Assembly (NCBI RefSeq): GCF_003994465.1
Contig: NZ_RZNX01000001.1
Location: 1,264,182 to 1,317,101 of the forward strand
Origin: Paenibacillus zeisoli
Lineage (GTDB): Bacteria; Bacillota; Bacilli; Paenibacillales; Paenibacillaceae
DNA length: 52,920 nucleotides
Reading direction: 5' to 3'
A program made the position numbers and the translations under genes. Shown here piece after piece: positions 16,377 to 23,926 of the stretch. The stretch's first letter is position 1; every line of letters starts with the position of its first letter. The notes under the pieces were generated by a model. It was not told the DNA's origin and did not search any database. It saw nothing but the letters and a program-made list of their open reading frames with translations.

Positions 16377-17892
16377 TTGGGACCCCTCCTGCAATAGCCT
16401 TCATGATATCCTGTTGACTGACATTGTGATTATCAATCTCAGCAATTTTATGGCGGTCACGCAGAATGGCGATTCTGTGGCTGGTTCGTACAACCTCTTC
16501 AAGCTCAGAAGAAATAAACAGAATCGACATTCCCTTCTGGCACAATAAGCCCATCTGCTTCATGATCTCCGCCTTGGCACCTACATCAATCCCCCGTGTT
16601 GGTTCATCGAGAATCAGGAGATCCGGATTGGTAAGCAGCCATCTGCCTAGAATAACCTTTTGCTGATTGCCACCGCTCAAATTTTTGATCAGAGTCTCCG
16701 GCCCTGGAGCCTTGATATTCAGCAGCTTGATATATTCGTCTGCAAATTCCGTTTGTTTCTTCTTTGGCAAATACTTGAATATCCCCAGCGAGGCTTGCAT
16801 GGCCAAGATGATATTCTCACGGATGGTAAGGTCGTCAATAATAGCTTCACTCTTCCGATTCTCTGGACAGAATGCAATACCGTTGTCTATCGCTATACGC
16901 GGTGATTTCAAGTTCACGGATCTGCCTTTGATCTTAAGCTCCCCCTGATCGGCACGATCTGCCCCGAACAATATCCTCGCAATTTCTGTCCGGCCTGAAC
17001 CCAGCAGTCCGGCAAGGCTTAGAATCTCTCCGGGATATAGCTTGAGATCAAAGCGTTCAATAGAACCCTTACGGGCAAGCTGCTTGGTCTCCAGGAAAGG
17101 GGACTGATGACCGATGCTTGAATGGGATTCCACCAACTCCTGCACCTGTTCCATCTCATCCATCTCTTTGCCGATCATTTTGGATACCAGTTCCATGCGG
17201 GAGAGTTCCTCGGCCTTATATTCCCCGACAAATTCCCCGTTACGTAAAATGGTAATCCGGTCGCTCATCTCATACACCTGATCAAGGAAGTGAGTCACGA
17301 ACAAAATGGCCAAACCTTCCGATTTCAATTTGCGCATGACTTTGAACAGCTCGTTCACCTCGTTAGAATCAAGGCTTGAGGTTGGTTCATCGAGAATTAG
17401 AATTTTGGCTGATATATTCAGTGCTCTTGCGATCGCCACCATTTGTTGAATCGCTACCGAATACTCTCCCAGCTGTTTGGTAGGGTCAATATCTACATTC
17501 AGCCGCTTCAAGAGCACTTTGGCCTCAGCATGCATTTCCTTCCAATCGATCCTGCCTCTCTTCATCGGCTCCCGCCCAATGAAAATATTCTCCGAAACCG
17601 TTAAGTTCGTACATAGATTAACCTCTTGATACACCGTGCTGATCCCGAGCTCTTGTGCTTCAAGCGGGCTTTGCGCTCTAATCTCCTTGTCATCCAGCCG
17701 AATTTCACCGCTATCGATCGAATAGACTCCGGTTAACACCTTGATAAGTGTAGATTTACCAGCCCCGTTCTGACCCATCAGGACATGAATCTCGCCTGGA
17801 AACATACGAAAGCTTACGTTAGTTAGTGCCTTCACACCGGGAAAATGCTTGCTTATCCGGTCCATGATTAAGCGATGTTTCTTCTCGTCCAT
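16366..17892 (-). CDS. Furanose ABC importer ATPase with two nucleotide-binding domains, YtfR-like
   Basis: This is the cytoplasmic motor of the importer. The first ABC domain has Walker A GQNGAGKST, signature-region GEYSVAIQQMVAIARAL and Walker B ILILDEPTSSLD. The second has GLLGSGRTE in place of a classical Walker A, as is usual in RbsA/MglA/YtfR proteins, plus signature LSGGNQQKVILGRWLL and LLILDEPTRGID. So probably only one site hydrolyses ATP normally. The ATG at 17892 has AGGAGGGG eight bases upstream; an earlier ATG at 17913 has no such site. A small hairpin (17930-17947) separates it from the binding-protein gene. Confidence 0.92.
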   Translation of the reverse strand: MDEKKHRLIMDRISKHFPGVKALTNVSFRMFPGEIHVLMGQNGAGKSTLIKVLTGVYSIDSGEIRLDDKEIRAQSPLEAQELGISTVYQEVNLCTNLTVSENIFIGREPMKRGRIDWKEMHAEAKVLLKRLNVDIDPTKQLGEYSVAIQQMVAIARALNISAKILILDEPTSSLDSNEVNELFKVMRKLKSEGLAILFVTHFLDQVYEMSDRITILRNGEFVGEYKAEELSRMELVSKMIGKEMDEMEQVQELVESHSSIGHQSPFLETKQLARKGSIERFDLKLYPGEILSLAGLLGSGRTEIARILFGADRADQGELKIKGRSVNLKSPRIAIDNGIAFCPENRKSEAIIDDLTIRENIILAMQASLGIFKYLPKKKQTEFADEYIKLLNIKAPGPETLIKNLSGGNQQKVILGRWLLTNPDLLILDEPTRGIDVGAKAEIMKQMGLLCQKGMSILFISSELEEVVRTSHRIAILRDRHKIAEIDNHNVSQQDIMKAIAGGVPNEK

Positions 17893-17929
17893 TCCTCTGT
17901 CCCCTCCTGTCATCTCTGAAGAATAAAGA

Positions 17930-17947
17930 GAAGCCGAAGCCGGCTTC
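17930..17947 (-). terminator. Intercistronic hairpin between binding protein and ATPase genes
   Basis: GAAGCCG pairs with CGGCTTC around a four-base loop, followed on the minus strand by TCTTTATT. It is short, so probably a partial terminator or an mRNA 3'-end stabiliser, which would leave more binding protein than ATPase and permease. This is common in importer operons. Confidence 0.55.
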
Positions 17948-17985
17948 TTGTTTAAATAGATTTCTAGATTTCAGAATCTGCCTTC

Positions 17986-19017
17986 TTAATACTGACGGTT
18001 CGGCAGTTCTTTCTCTGCTGTGTCTTGAGGGAAAACGCCTTCATTTGTCAGGATGCGTTTCTGCACGTCTTTACCAGCGACAACGTCCTGTGCAATTTGC
18101 ATCAACTGCGGTCCCATGAGAGGGTTGCATTCTACGATCAGGTTGATCTTGCCGTCCTTCATGGCCTGAAATGCATCCTTGATGCCGTCCATCGAAATAA
18201 TCAAAATGTCTTTCCCTGGCTTGATACCCGCCTCTTCTAAAGCTTGAATAGCCCCCAGCGCCATATCGTCATTATGAGCATAGAGTACGTCCATCTTGGT
18301 ATTCTCAGCCTTTGCGGATTTGATAAACGCTTCCATAACTTCCTTGCCTTTGGCGCGGGTGAAGTCACCTGTTTGGGACTTTACAATCTTCAGGTTCGGA
18401 TTGTTCTTAATGATTTCCTCAAAGCCTTTCTTACGGTCAATAGCTGGCGCAGAACCTGTTGTGCCCTGCAGTTCTACGATATTTACTGGTCCTTGATGAT
18501 CTTTCATTTCATCAAGTAGCCATTTACCGGCACGACGGCCCTCTTCTACAAAGTCTGAGCCAAGAAATGATTTATACAAGGAGGTATCACTGGAATCAAC
18601 CGCCCGGTCTGTAAGAATAACCGGAATTCCAGCATCCTTCGCCTCTTTGAGCACGGTGTCCCAACCGGATTCTACAACCGGCGAGAAAGCGATAACATCA
18701 ACCTTTTGAGCAATAAAGCTGCGGATCGCCTTGATCTGATTTTCTTGTTTTTGCTGGGCGTCCGAGAATTTAAGATCAACGCCTGCAGCCTTGGCTGAAT
18801 CCTGGATGGATTTCGTATTAGCCGTTCTCCATCCGCTTTCTGCGCCAACTTGGGCAAAGCCGAGTGTGATCTTCTTATCCGTCTGCGTTGCACCCTCAGT
18901 CCCTGTCGCATTCGTGGAACTTGCCTTGTTCCCGGAATCCGTGTTCCCGCAAGCTGAGATAAGAATCATTGTTACTGTCAACAGAAGCACTGCACTAGAC
19001 TTAAAGATGTTCTTCAT
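17986..19017 (-). CDS. YtfQ-like furanose-binding lipoprotein of the ABC importer
   Basis: This is a cell-surface substrate-binding lipoprotein (lipobox LISAC) that delivers sugar to the permease. It strongly resembles E. coli YtfQ: GFAQVGAESGWRTANT, DAQQKQENQIKAIRSF, FSPVVESGW, GTTGSAPAIDRKKGF, GDFTRAKGKEVM and YAHNDDMALGAI. The Trp-Arg pair near the N-terminus and the HNDD segment correspond to the furanose pocket of YtfQ. The ATG at 19017 follows AAGGAGGGG; an upstream ATG at 19044 has no good site. It heads the importer operon and is closely paralogous to the sensor-operon protein at 8490-9521. Confidence 0.92.
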   Translation of the reverse strand: MKNIFKSSAVLLLTVTMILISACGNTDSGNKASSTNATGTEGATQTDKKITLGFAQVGAESGWRTANTKSIQDSAKAAGVDLKFSDAQQKQENQIKAIRSFIAQKVDVIAFSPVVESGWDTVLKEAKDAGIPVILTDRAVDSSDTSLYKSFLGSDFVEEGRRAGKWLLDEMKDHQGPVNIVELQGTTGSAPAIDRKKGFEEIIKNNPNLKIVKSQTGDFTRAKGKEVMEAFIKSAKAENTKMDVLYAHNDDMALGAIQALEEAGIKPGKDILIISMDGIKDAFQAMKDGKINLIVECNPLMGPQLMQIAQDVVAGKDVQKRILTNEGVFPQDTAEKELPNRQY

Positions 19018-19065
19018 TTGACTACCCCTCCTTGTTTTCACCATATGGTCAGGTGTTAACTTGAT

Positions 19066-19094
19066 TTTATAAGCAATCCGTTAGTGTCTAAATG
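19066..19094 (-). promoter_or_regulatory. Possible promoter of the furanose importer operon
   Basis: TATAAA (19066-19071) lies about 50 bases ahead of the binding-protein start. The hexamer 17 bases upstream is CATTTA, far from a -35 consensus, so activation would be needed. Upstream to 19243 the sequence is AT-rich and non-coding; I could not align the GH43-promoter element there with confidence. Confidence 0.3.
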
Positions 19095-19243
19095 GAATTC
19101 AATACGTATTTATTTAGGATATCTTTGAGAAATGGAGTGTTCTGCTTAGTAAACTTGTGATTTGTTCCGCAATTCATTTGTTTTCTTATGATGAGCTATT
19201 CTCAAGAACCATTTCATGTGTACACTTGTGTCTATCGGCAAAG

Positions 19244-19274
19244 CAAAAAGCCCGGGATGATATCCCGGGCTTCT
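19244..19274 (-). terminator. Intrinsic terminator of the mannanase gene
   Basis: A GC-rich stem (GCCCGGGAT paired with ATCCCGGGC) with a three-base loop, extended by A-T pairs, is followed on the minus strand by TTTTTGCTTT. It lies 30 bases past the mannanase stop. Confidence 0.92.
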
Positions 19275-19303
19275 TCGTTCACAGCTTTCATTTGCCAATA
19301 GCT

Positions 19304-21994
19304 TCAATTGAACACGGTACAAATCTTGGAAGTTGCCTTGATCCCATTCGGACCGTTGATGATCGCGTTCCCCTGCTCTGTATAACTGGTTCCAGCCCAG
19401 TCGTTAGCCATATCCAAATATTCAAGTCCTGAGCCATTTCCTTTCCAGGACCATCCGAGATAGCCTACTCCCTTCTGCTGGCTATAGCTCATAATTGTTG
19501 CCTCATCTACATCGCCATTGGTATGTTTAATGCCAAATTCACCTATTACGAGTGCCAGATTCTTATTAAGTACATTGTCAATGTTGCTCTTTACCGTCGA
19601 AGCATCTTTTCCTGCATATTCATACATGTGTATGGAGAACATTGTGTTTTTGAGAGGATCGGAATTAAATACCTGGGTTCCATAGTCAAAGATCGACTGT
19701 GGATATTGTCCCCATCCTGCGCCGTCAACCATCAATGTGTTCTTAATGCCTGCGTTCCGAAGCTTAGGAATCACCGATGTGTATCCTTTAGCCCAATCTG
19801 CCCCATTCCATGTACCGTACCATTCATTTGCGATATTGAGGATCACTGTCTTCTCTTTCCCGATTAAGGCGCTCTTCATCTCTATCCAGTAATTCGCAAT
19901 ATTATCGAGTACGGCAGCACTATCCGAACCCGTACCGTCATGCACCTCAACAATAGCGACCAGTTTATTCTGTTCACACAAGGTGATCAGGCTTTGTAAC
20001 GTAGACAAGCTGTCCTTGGTCCACTGCTGGCCATCGGAGAGCACGATTCTTACTGTATTTGCACCTGTTTTGGCAATTGCAGGAATGGCCACGGCCTCTT
20101 GGCCTTTATACCAAGTGTAAGCGTGATTAATTCCTCTCATCACAAAAGGATTACCGTTCGCATCATAAAGCGTGGTGCCGTCAATGTAGAATCCGGCATT
20201 TTTAGTAGTTGAATTTGTAGTAACATTCAGCACGCTGCTTGCTGCAGACACATTGCCTGCTGCGTCCTTGGCCTTTACGGTTAAGCTGTATGCTGTTCCC
20301 GCGGTCAAGCCTGTTACAGTATAGTTCGTTGATGTACTTGATCCCGTAAGTGTTGTCCCTCTGTAGATATCATATCCGGCTACGCCAACATTATCTGTTG
20401 ATGCTGTCCAGGTGAGAGTTACGGTTGTGTCTGTCTTGGATGTGCTCGTGAGGTTAGTTGGTGCTGTAGGAGGTGTGGTATCCTGCTGTGTTGAACTTGA
20501 TGTAGTAATATTCAGCACACTGCTTGCTGCAGACACATTCCCTGCTGCGTCCTTGGCCTTTACGGTAAAGCTGTACGCTGTTCCTGCTGTCAAGCCTGTT
20601 ACAGTATAGTTAGTTGTCGTACTTGATCCCGTAAGTGTTGTCCCTCTGTAGATATCATATCCGGCTACGCCAACATTATCTGTTGATGCTGTCCAGGTGA
20701 GAGTTACGGTTGTGTCTGTCTTGGATGTGCTCGTGAGGTTAGTTGGTGCTGTAGGAGGTGTGGTATCCTGCTGTGTTGAACTTGATGTAGTAATATTCAG
20801 CACACTGCTTGCTGCAGACACATTCCCTGCTGCGTCCTTGGCCTTTACGGTAAAGCTGTACGCTGTTCCTGCTGTCAAGCCTGTTACAGTATAGTTAGTT
20901 GTCGTACTTGATCCTACGAGCGCAGTCCCTCTGTAGATGTCATATCCGGCTACGCCAACATTATCTGTTGATGCTGACCAGGTGAGGGTTACGGTTGTGT
21001 CTGTCTTGGAGGTGCTTGCGAGGTTAGTTGGTGCTGTAGGAGCTGTGGTATCCTGCTGTGTTGTGACTTGGGTAAATTTCCACTTCTGCTGTGCATTTCC
21101 GTTATCGGTCCATTGCTGTACATTGGCTCCATCTGCCGTAGAGCCTCCAGCCACGTCCAGGGCTTTGCCGCTCGACCCAGAAATCAGCTTATAGTATCCT
21201 CCGCCAACGTCGATGATTTTCCATTTCTGATTCGCCTGGCCATTGTCTGTCCATTGCTGCACATTGGCACCATCATAGGTGAATGCTCCCTCTACATCCA
21301 AAGCTTTCCCGCTGGACCCTGAGATCAGCTTATAATATCCACCGCCAACATCGATGGCTTTCCACTGCTGCTGAGTTTTACCGTTATCCGTCCACTGCTG
21401 TACATTGGCTCCATCTGCGGATGAACCACCGGCTACCTCCAGGTTTTTTCCGCTGTGCTGCGCCGTTAATTTGTAAATTCCACCAGAGACGATTCCGGTT
21501 TGTCCAGGATCCGTCGTATTACCCTCAGCAGCGTATACCTCGAAATCCCAAATGGAAAACCCATAATTCGTCGCTCTTTGAATCCCATACATTCTTACAT
21601 ATCTTGCACTGCTTGCTGCAAAAGAGATCTCGTTAATTCCCCCCTGACCTGTTGTTGTAGAATACACGGTAGTCCAATTATTATTGTCCTTTGAAGTCTC
21701 AATCTTGTAGGATTTCGCATAAGCTGTCTCCCAGTTCAGCTTCACGCCATTAACATTTGTAACAGTACCTAGATCAACGCTAATCCACTGGGAATCAGAA
21801 TAGCTGGATGACCACCTTGTGGAAGGATTTCCGTCAAAAGCCATCGCTGGTGTCTTCGATGAGTCTTCTGTCGAGCTTGCTGTAGCAGTTTTGTTAAGCG
21901 CGACATTCACTTTTGTGGCAGCGCTCACGGTTGTAAGCGGTAACAAGTTAACGAATAGGCCTAGTATAACTAAGCAGGACAACAATCTCTTCAT
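19304..21994 (-). CDS. Secreted multimodular GH5 (subfamily 8-like) endo-beta-1,4-mannanase
   Basis: This enzyme cuts the mannan backbone outside the cell. After a signal peptide (1-25, ending TVSAA) comes an F5/8-type (CBM32-like) domain (about 27-150), then a ricin-type beta-trefoil (about 160-310) with three repeats containing ANVQQWTDNG and YYKLISGSSGKALDV. Three nearly identical fibronectin type III domains (about 312-595) lead to the C-terminal GH5 catalytic domain (about 597-896). The acid/base Glu is near 722 in NIANEWYG and the nucleophile Glu near 819 in LVIGEFG. The catalytic part closely resembles Bacillus GH5_8 mannanases. Catalysis at the C-terminus behind FN3 linkers is less common than the reverse order. 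It is monocistronic, with its own promoter (cre in the spacer) and terminator. ACGGAGG precedes the ATG. No dockerin is present, unlike the GH43 enzymes. Confidence 0.92.
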   Translation of the reverse strand: MKRLLSCLVILGLFVNLLPLTTVSAATKVNVALNKTATASSTEDSSKTPAMAFDGNPSTRWSSSYSDSQWISVDLGTVTNVNGVKLNWETAYAKSYKIETSKDNNNWTTVYSTTTGQGGINEISFAASSARYVRMYGIQRATNYGFSIWDFEVYAAEGNTTDPGQTGIVSGGIYKLTAQHSGKNLEVAGGSSADGANVQQWTDNGKTQQQWKAIDVGGGYYKLISGSSGKALDVEGAFTYDGANVQQWTDNGQANQKWKIIDVGGGYYKLISGSSGKALDVAGGSTADGANVQQWTDNGNAQQKWKFTQVTTQQDTTAPTAPTNLASTSKTDTTVTLTWSASTDNVGVAGYDIYRGTALVGSSTTTNYTVTGLTAGTAYSFTVKAKDAAGNVSAASSVLNITTSSSTQQDTTPPTAPTNLTSTSKTDTTVTLTWTASTDNVGVAGYDIYRGTTLTGSSTTTNYTVTGLTAGTAYSFTVKAKDAAGNVSAASSVLNITTSSSTQQDTTPPTAPTNLTSTSKTDTTVTLTWTASTDNVGVAGYDIYRGTTLTGSSTSTNYTVTGLTAGTAYSLTVKAKDAAGNVSAASSVLNVTTNSTTKNAGFYIDGTTLYDANGNPFVMRGINHAYTWYKGQEAVAIPAIAKTGANTVRIVLSDGQQWTKDSLSTLQSLITLCEQNKLVAIVEVHDGTGSDSAAVLDNIANYWIEMKSALIGKEKTVILNIANEWYGTWNGADWAKGYTSVIPKLRNAGIKNTLMVDGAGWGQYPQSIFDYGTQVFNSDPLKNTMFSIHMYEYAGKDASTVKSNIDNVLNKNLALVIGEFGIKHTNGDVDEATIMSYSQQKGVGYLGWSWKGNGSGLEYLDMANDWAGTSYTEQGNAIINGPNGIKATSKICTVFN
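20216..21066 (-). repeat. Three tandem 285-bp repeats encoding FN3 domains
   Basis: Each unit encodes about 95 residues with SKTDTTVTLTW, DNVGVAGYDIYRG, TNYTVTGLTAGTAYS and VKAKDAAGNVSAASS. The period is 285 bases. Long runs, such as the parts near 20507 and 20792, are identical at DNA level, including third codon positions, which points to recent duplication or gene conversion. Copy number may vary between strains. Confidence 0.9.
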
Positions 21995-22354
21995 TATTTA
22001 ACCTCCGTAATTTGAGAAATGAACAACTCTAAAAGGCTTTGATGTACCAATAAATAAGAAGAGGGTCATCGAGTAAAGTTCATGGAGTTATTGAAAAAAG
22101 GAAGTTGATGGGGTGAAAACACTACTGGAGAAATTAAGAATTAACAACGTTCTAAGAGTCTGTTTAGTTGAGAATTTGTAAAGAACAGTTAAATACAAAA
22201 TGATTTAATTTCATTTCCCTCCTTTGTAGTTTATTTACAACAATAAGCACCGATTTCTTCCTCCGGTATCCATTCATTCTAGGTGCTTAAGTGTATATTT
22301 AAAATATTTCCAACTACTATCGTCGAAAATATCTTAAACCAAACCCACTTGCCG

Positions 22355-22372
22355 AAATTAACTAATCGATAA
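22355..22372. promoter_or_regulatory. Candidate operator O1 at the mannanase transcription start
   Basis: AAATTAACTAATCGATAA occurs here and again, identical over 18 bases, at 22516-22533. This copy begins a few bases downstream of the predicted transcription start, where a bound repressor would block initiation. The central AATCGAT is partly palindromic, as in LacI-family operators. The regulator is not in the window. Confidence 0.5.
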
Positions 22373-22382
22373 ACTTAAATTT

Positions 22383-22411
22383 ACTATAAATAGATAGCGC
22401 TTTCATGTCAA
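22383..22411 (-). promoter_or_regulatory. Mannanase promoter with cre in the spacer
   Basis: On the minus strand TTGACA (22406-22411), a 17-base spacer and TATAGT (22383-22388) form a near-ideal sigma-A promoter. The spacer begins TGAAAGCGCTATC, a good cre match (22393-22406 with the preceding A). The start would lie near 22376, giving a leader of about 380 bases before the mannanase ATG, in which I see no small gene. CcpA binding here would prevent initiation when preferred sugars are present. Confidence 0.75.
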
Positions 22412-22515
22412 CATATATTTCCATAAAACGTACTATTAGGTCTTTAGGTTTATACCTATTAAGTATAGGAGAGATTTTATCTATTAATTGAACTTTTTTA
22501 ACTTAAAATAACAAC

Positions 22516-22533
22516 AAATTAACTAATCGATAA
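22516..22533. promoter_or_regulatory. Candidate operator O2 upstream of the mannanase promoter
   Basis: This is the second exact copy of AAATTAACTAATCGATAA, centred 161 bases from O1 and about 105 bases upstream of the -35. Two copies flanking the promoter suit a looping repressor. A separate perfect inverted repeat, TAGGT-TTAT-ACCTA, lies between them at 22445-22458. The rest of 21995-22568 is AT-rich and non-coding. Confidence 0.5.
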
Positions 22534-22568
22534 CTAGAAATAAACACTTTTCTTAAACTGATTATAGA

Positions 22569-22612
22569 TAAAAAAAACAACCTTACTCCGGGGCAATTCC
22601 CCAGATAAGGTT
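22569..22612 (-). terminator. Intrinsic terminator of the solute-binding protein/diguanylate cyclase operon
   Basis: AACCTTACTCCGGGG pairs with CCCCAGATAAGGTT (one small bulge) around a short loop and is followed on the minus strand by TTTTTTTT. It lies about 40 bases past the stop at 22652. Confidence 0.92.
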
Positions 22613-22651
22613 GCAGTAAGTTCAACTCTGCTGTTAGTAAAAAGTTTGTAC

Positions 22652-23926
22652 TTAATCTTTCAATTGGATGGCTTCTTTAATGATTGCCCTTTCCTCTTTG
22701 GTTACCTGCTCCATTTGCTCCTTGAGCAGTGCAAGTTGATTGGCAATAGGTTGGTCGGATTCAATAATTCCTTGAATATTTTTGTCCCATAGGGCTTTCA
22801 GCTCCGCATCCAGCGGAGTTGGATATATTCCTTTATTGTACTGAGCATTACTTCTGGCCATATTCAAAGTATCTTGTCCACCCAGGTAGCTATCCTGTCC
22901 CGACACATCAACCGATTTCGTTAGCGATACAACATTTTGTACGTATTTCCCAGCCTCCGACTTATGCTGGCTGTCTTTGGCAATCCCAATCATCGCACCA
23001 TCCCGGTAGCCATATAAATGAAGCGGCAGCTGGGATACCCGCCATGAACCAGCCTGATCCGGTGCCCAACTTTTTAGCGAATCCGTTATCCATGGACCCC
23101 CATATAACATCGCGAGCTGTCCATCACGCAGCGCCTGTTCACCAGAGGGATCCCATATGGTGCTTCGAAGAGCAAGACCATTTCGGCGAATCTCACGAGC
23201 TACATATATGGCGTCCTGAAAGACCTGACTGTCCCAAGCGAACTCCAGTTTACGATTAAGGATGCTGGAAGACATCGCCGCCACATCAATAGGGTCTGTA
23301 TAATGCTGAAATAGATAAATCCCTTTTGTCTTCAGCTTTATGGCCATGTCTACCCAATTCTGCGGGGTACTCAGGTACTCGGTCAGTTTATCAGGATCTG
23401 CAGGGAACCCATTCTCTTCAAGTAGATCAGCACGATAATAGGTGAAGGCAGTCGGTAATGCTATGGGCATAGCAATCAATTTGTTCAACTTTACGTCTGA
23501 ATACTGCGGAAGCATATTAACCGGGATCTTCTTTGCAATTTGATTGACCTGGTTCCCCTGTCCCCTAAGGTTACTCAAGATATCAAGACCATTCAGCTGT
23601 CCCGTCATGGAACTGTCAAGAAAGACCACATCTGGCGACTCACGAGTTCCATAAGCCTTGATAAAAGCGTTCGCGATTTCTTCGTATTTAAGACGAACGG
23701 TTTTTACCTTTATTTGAGGATGAAGGATCATAAACTGCCGATCTGACTCTGTAGTATCATAGAAGGTCCATACAATCAGTTCATTCTTCGTTTCAGTGTC
23801 GGGGTGAGCTTGCTCCACCACTTCTGTACCAGGTGAGATTGGCGTCATCTCTGTCACATAACTGCTGCATGCCGTCGTTATCAGTAACAACATTAAGACG
23901 GTCATTCTCCAGAATCTAATCACCAT
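22652..23926 (-). CDS. Extracellular solute-binding lipoprotein paired with a diguanylate cyclase
   Basis: This is a family 1-type solute-binding lipoprotein (lipobox ITTAC near residue 20). Features are ELIVWTFYDTTESDRQFMILHP, SPDVVFLDSS, MPIALPTAFTYYRADLLEENGFP, GQLAMLYGGPWITDSL and GAMIGIAKDS. These proteins usually deliver oligosaccharides to ABC importers, but no permease or ATPase lies nearby. Its ATG overlaps the TGA of the upstream cyclase by one base, with AAGGAG ahead, so it is translationally coupled to that sensor. A sensory role, handing ligand state to the cyclase's extracellular domain, is inferred. A TTG one codon earlier is a less likely start. The ligand is unknown. Confidence 0.8.
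   Translation of the reverse strand: MVIRFWRMTVLMLLLITTACSSYVTEMTPISPGTEVVEQAHPDTETKNELIVWTFYDTTESDRQFMILHPQIKVKTVRLKYEEIANAFIKAYGTRESPDVVFLDSSMTGQLNGLDILSNLRGQGNQVNQIAKKIPVNMLPQYSDVKLNKLIAMPIALPTAFTYYRADLLEENGFPADPDKLTEYLSTPQNWVDMAIKLKTKGIYLFQHYTDPIDVAAMSSSILNRKLEFAWDSQVFQDAIYVAREIRRNGLALRSTIWDPSGEQALRDGQLAMLYGGPWITDSLKSWAPDQAGSWRVSQLPLHLYGYRDGAMIGIAKDSQHKSEAGKYVQNVVSLTKSVDVSGQDSYLGGQDTLNMARSNAQYNKGIYPTPLDAELKALWDKNIQGIIESDQPIANQLALLKEQMEQVTKEERAIIKEAIQLKD

Noticed and set aside
20216..21066. CRISPR-like array
   Set aside because: The 285-bp repeats encode FN3 domains in frame and have no spacers.
22652..23926. ABC importer substrate-binding protein with lost permease genes
   Set aside because: The tight coupling to the cyclase and clean terminator after it leave no trace of lost genes; a sensory role explains the layout better, though uptake through a distant permease stays possible.
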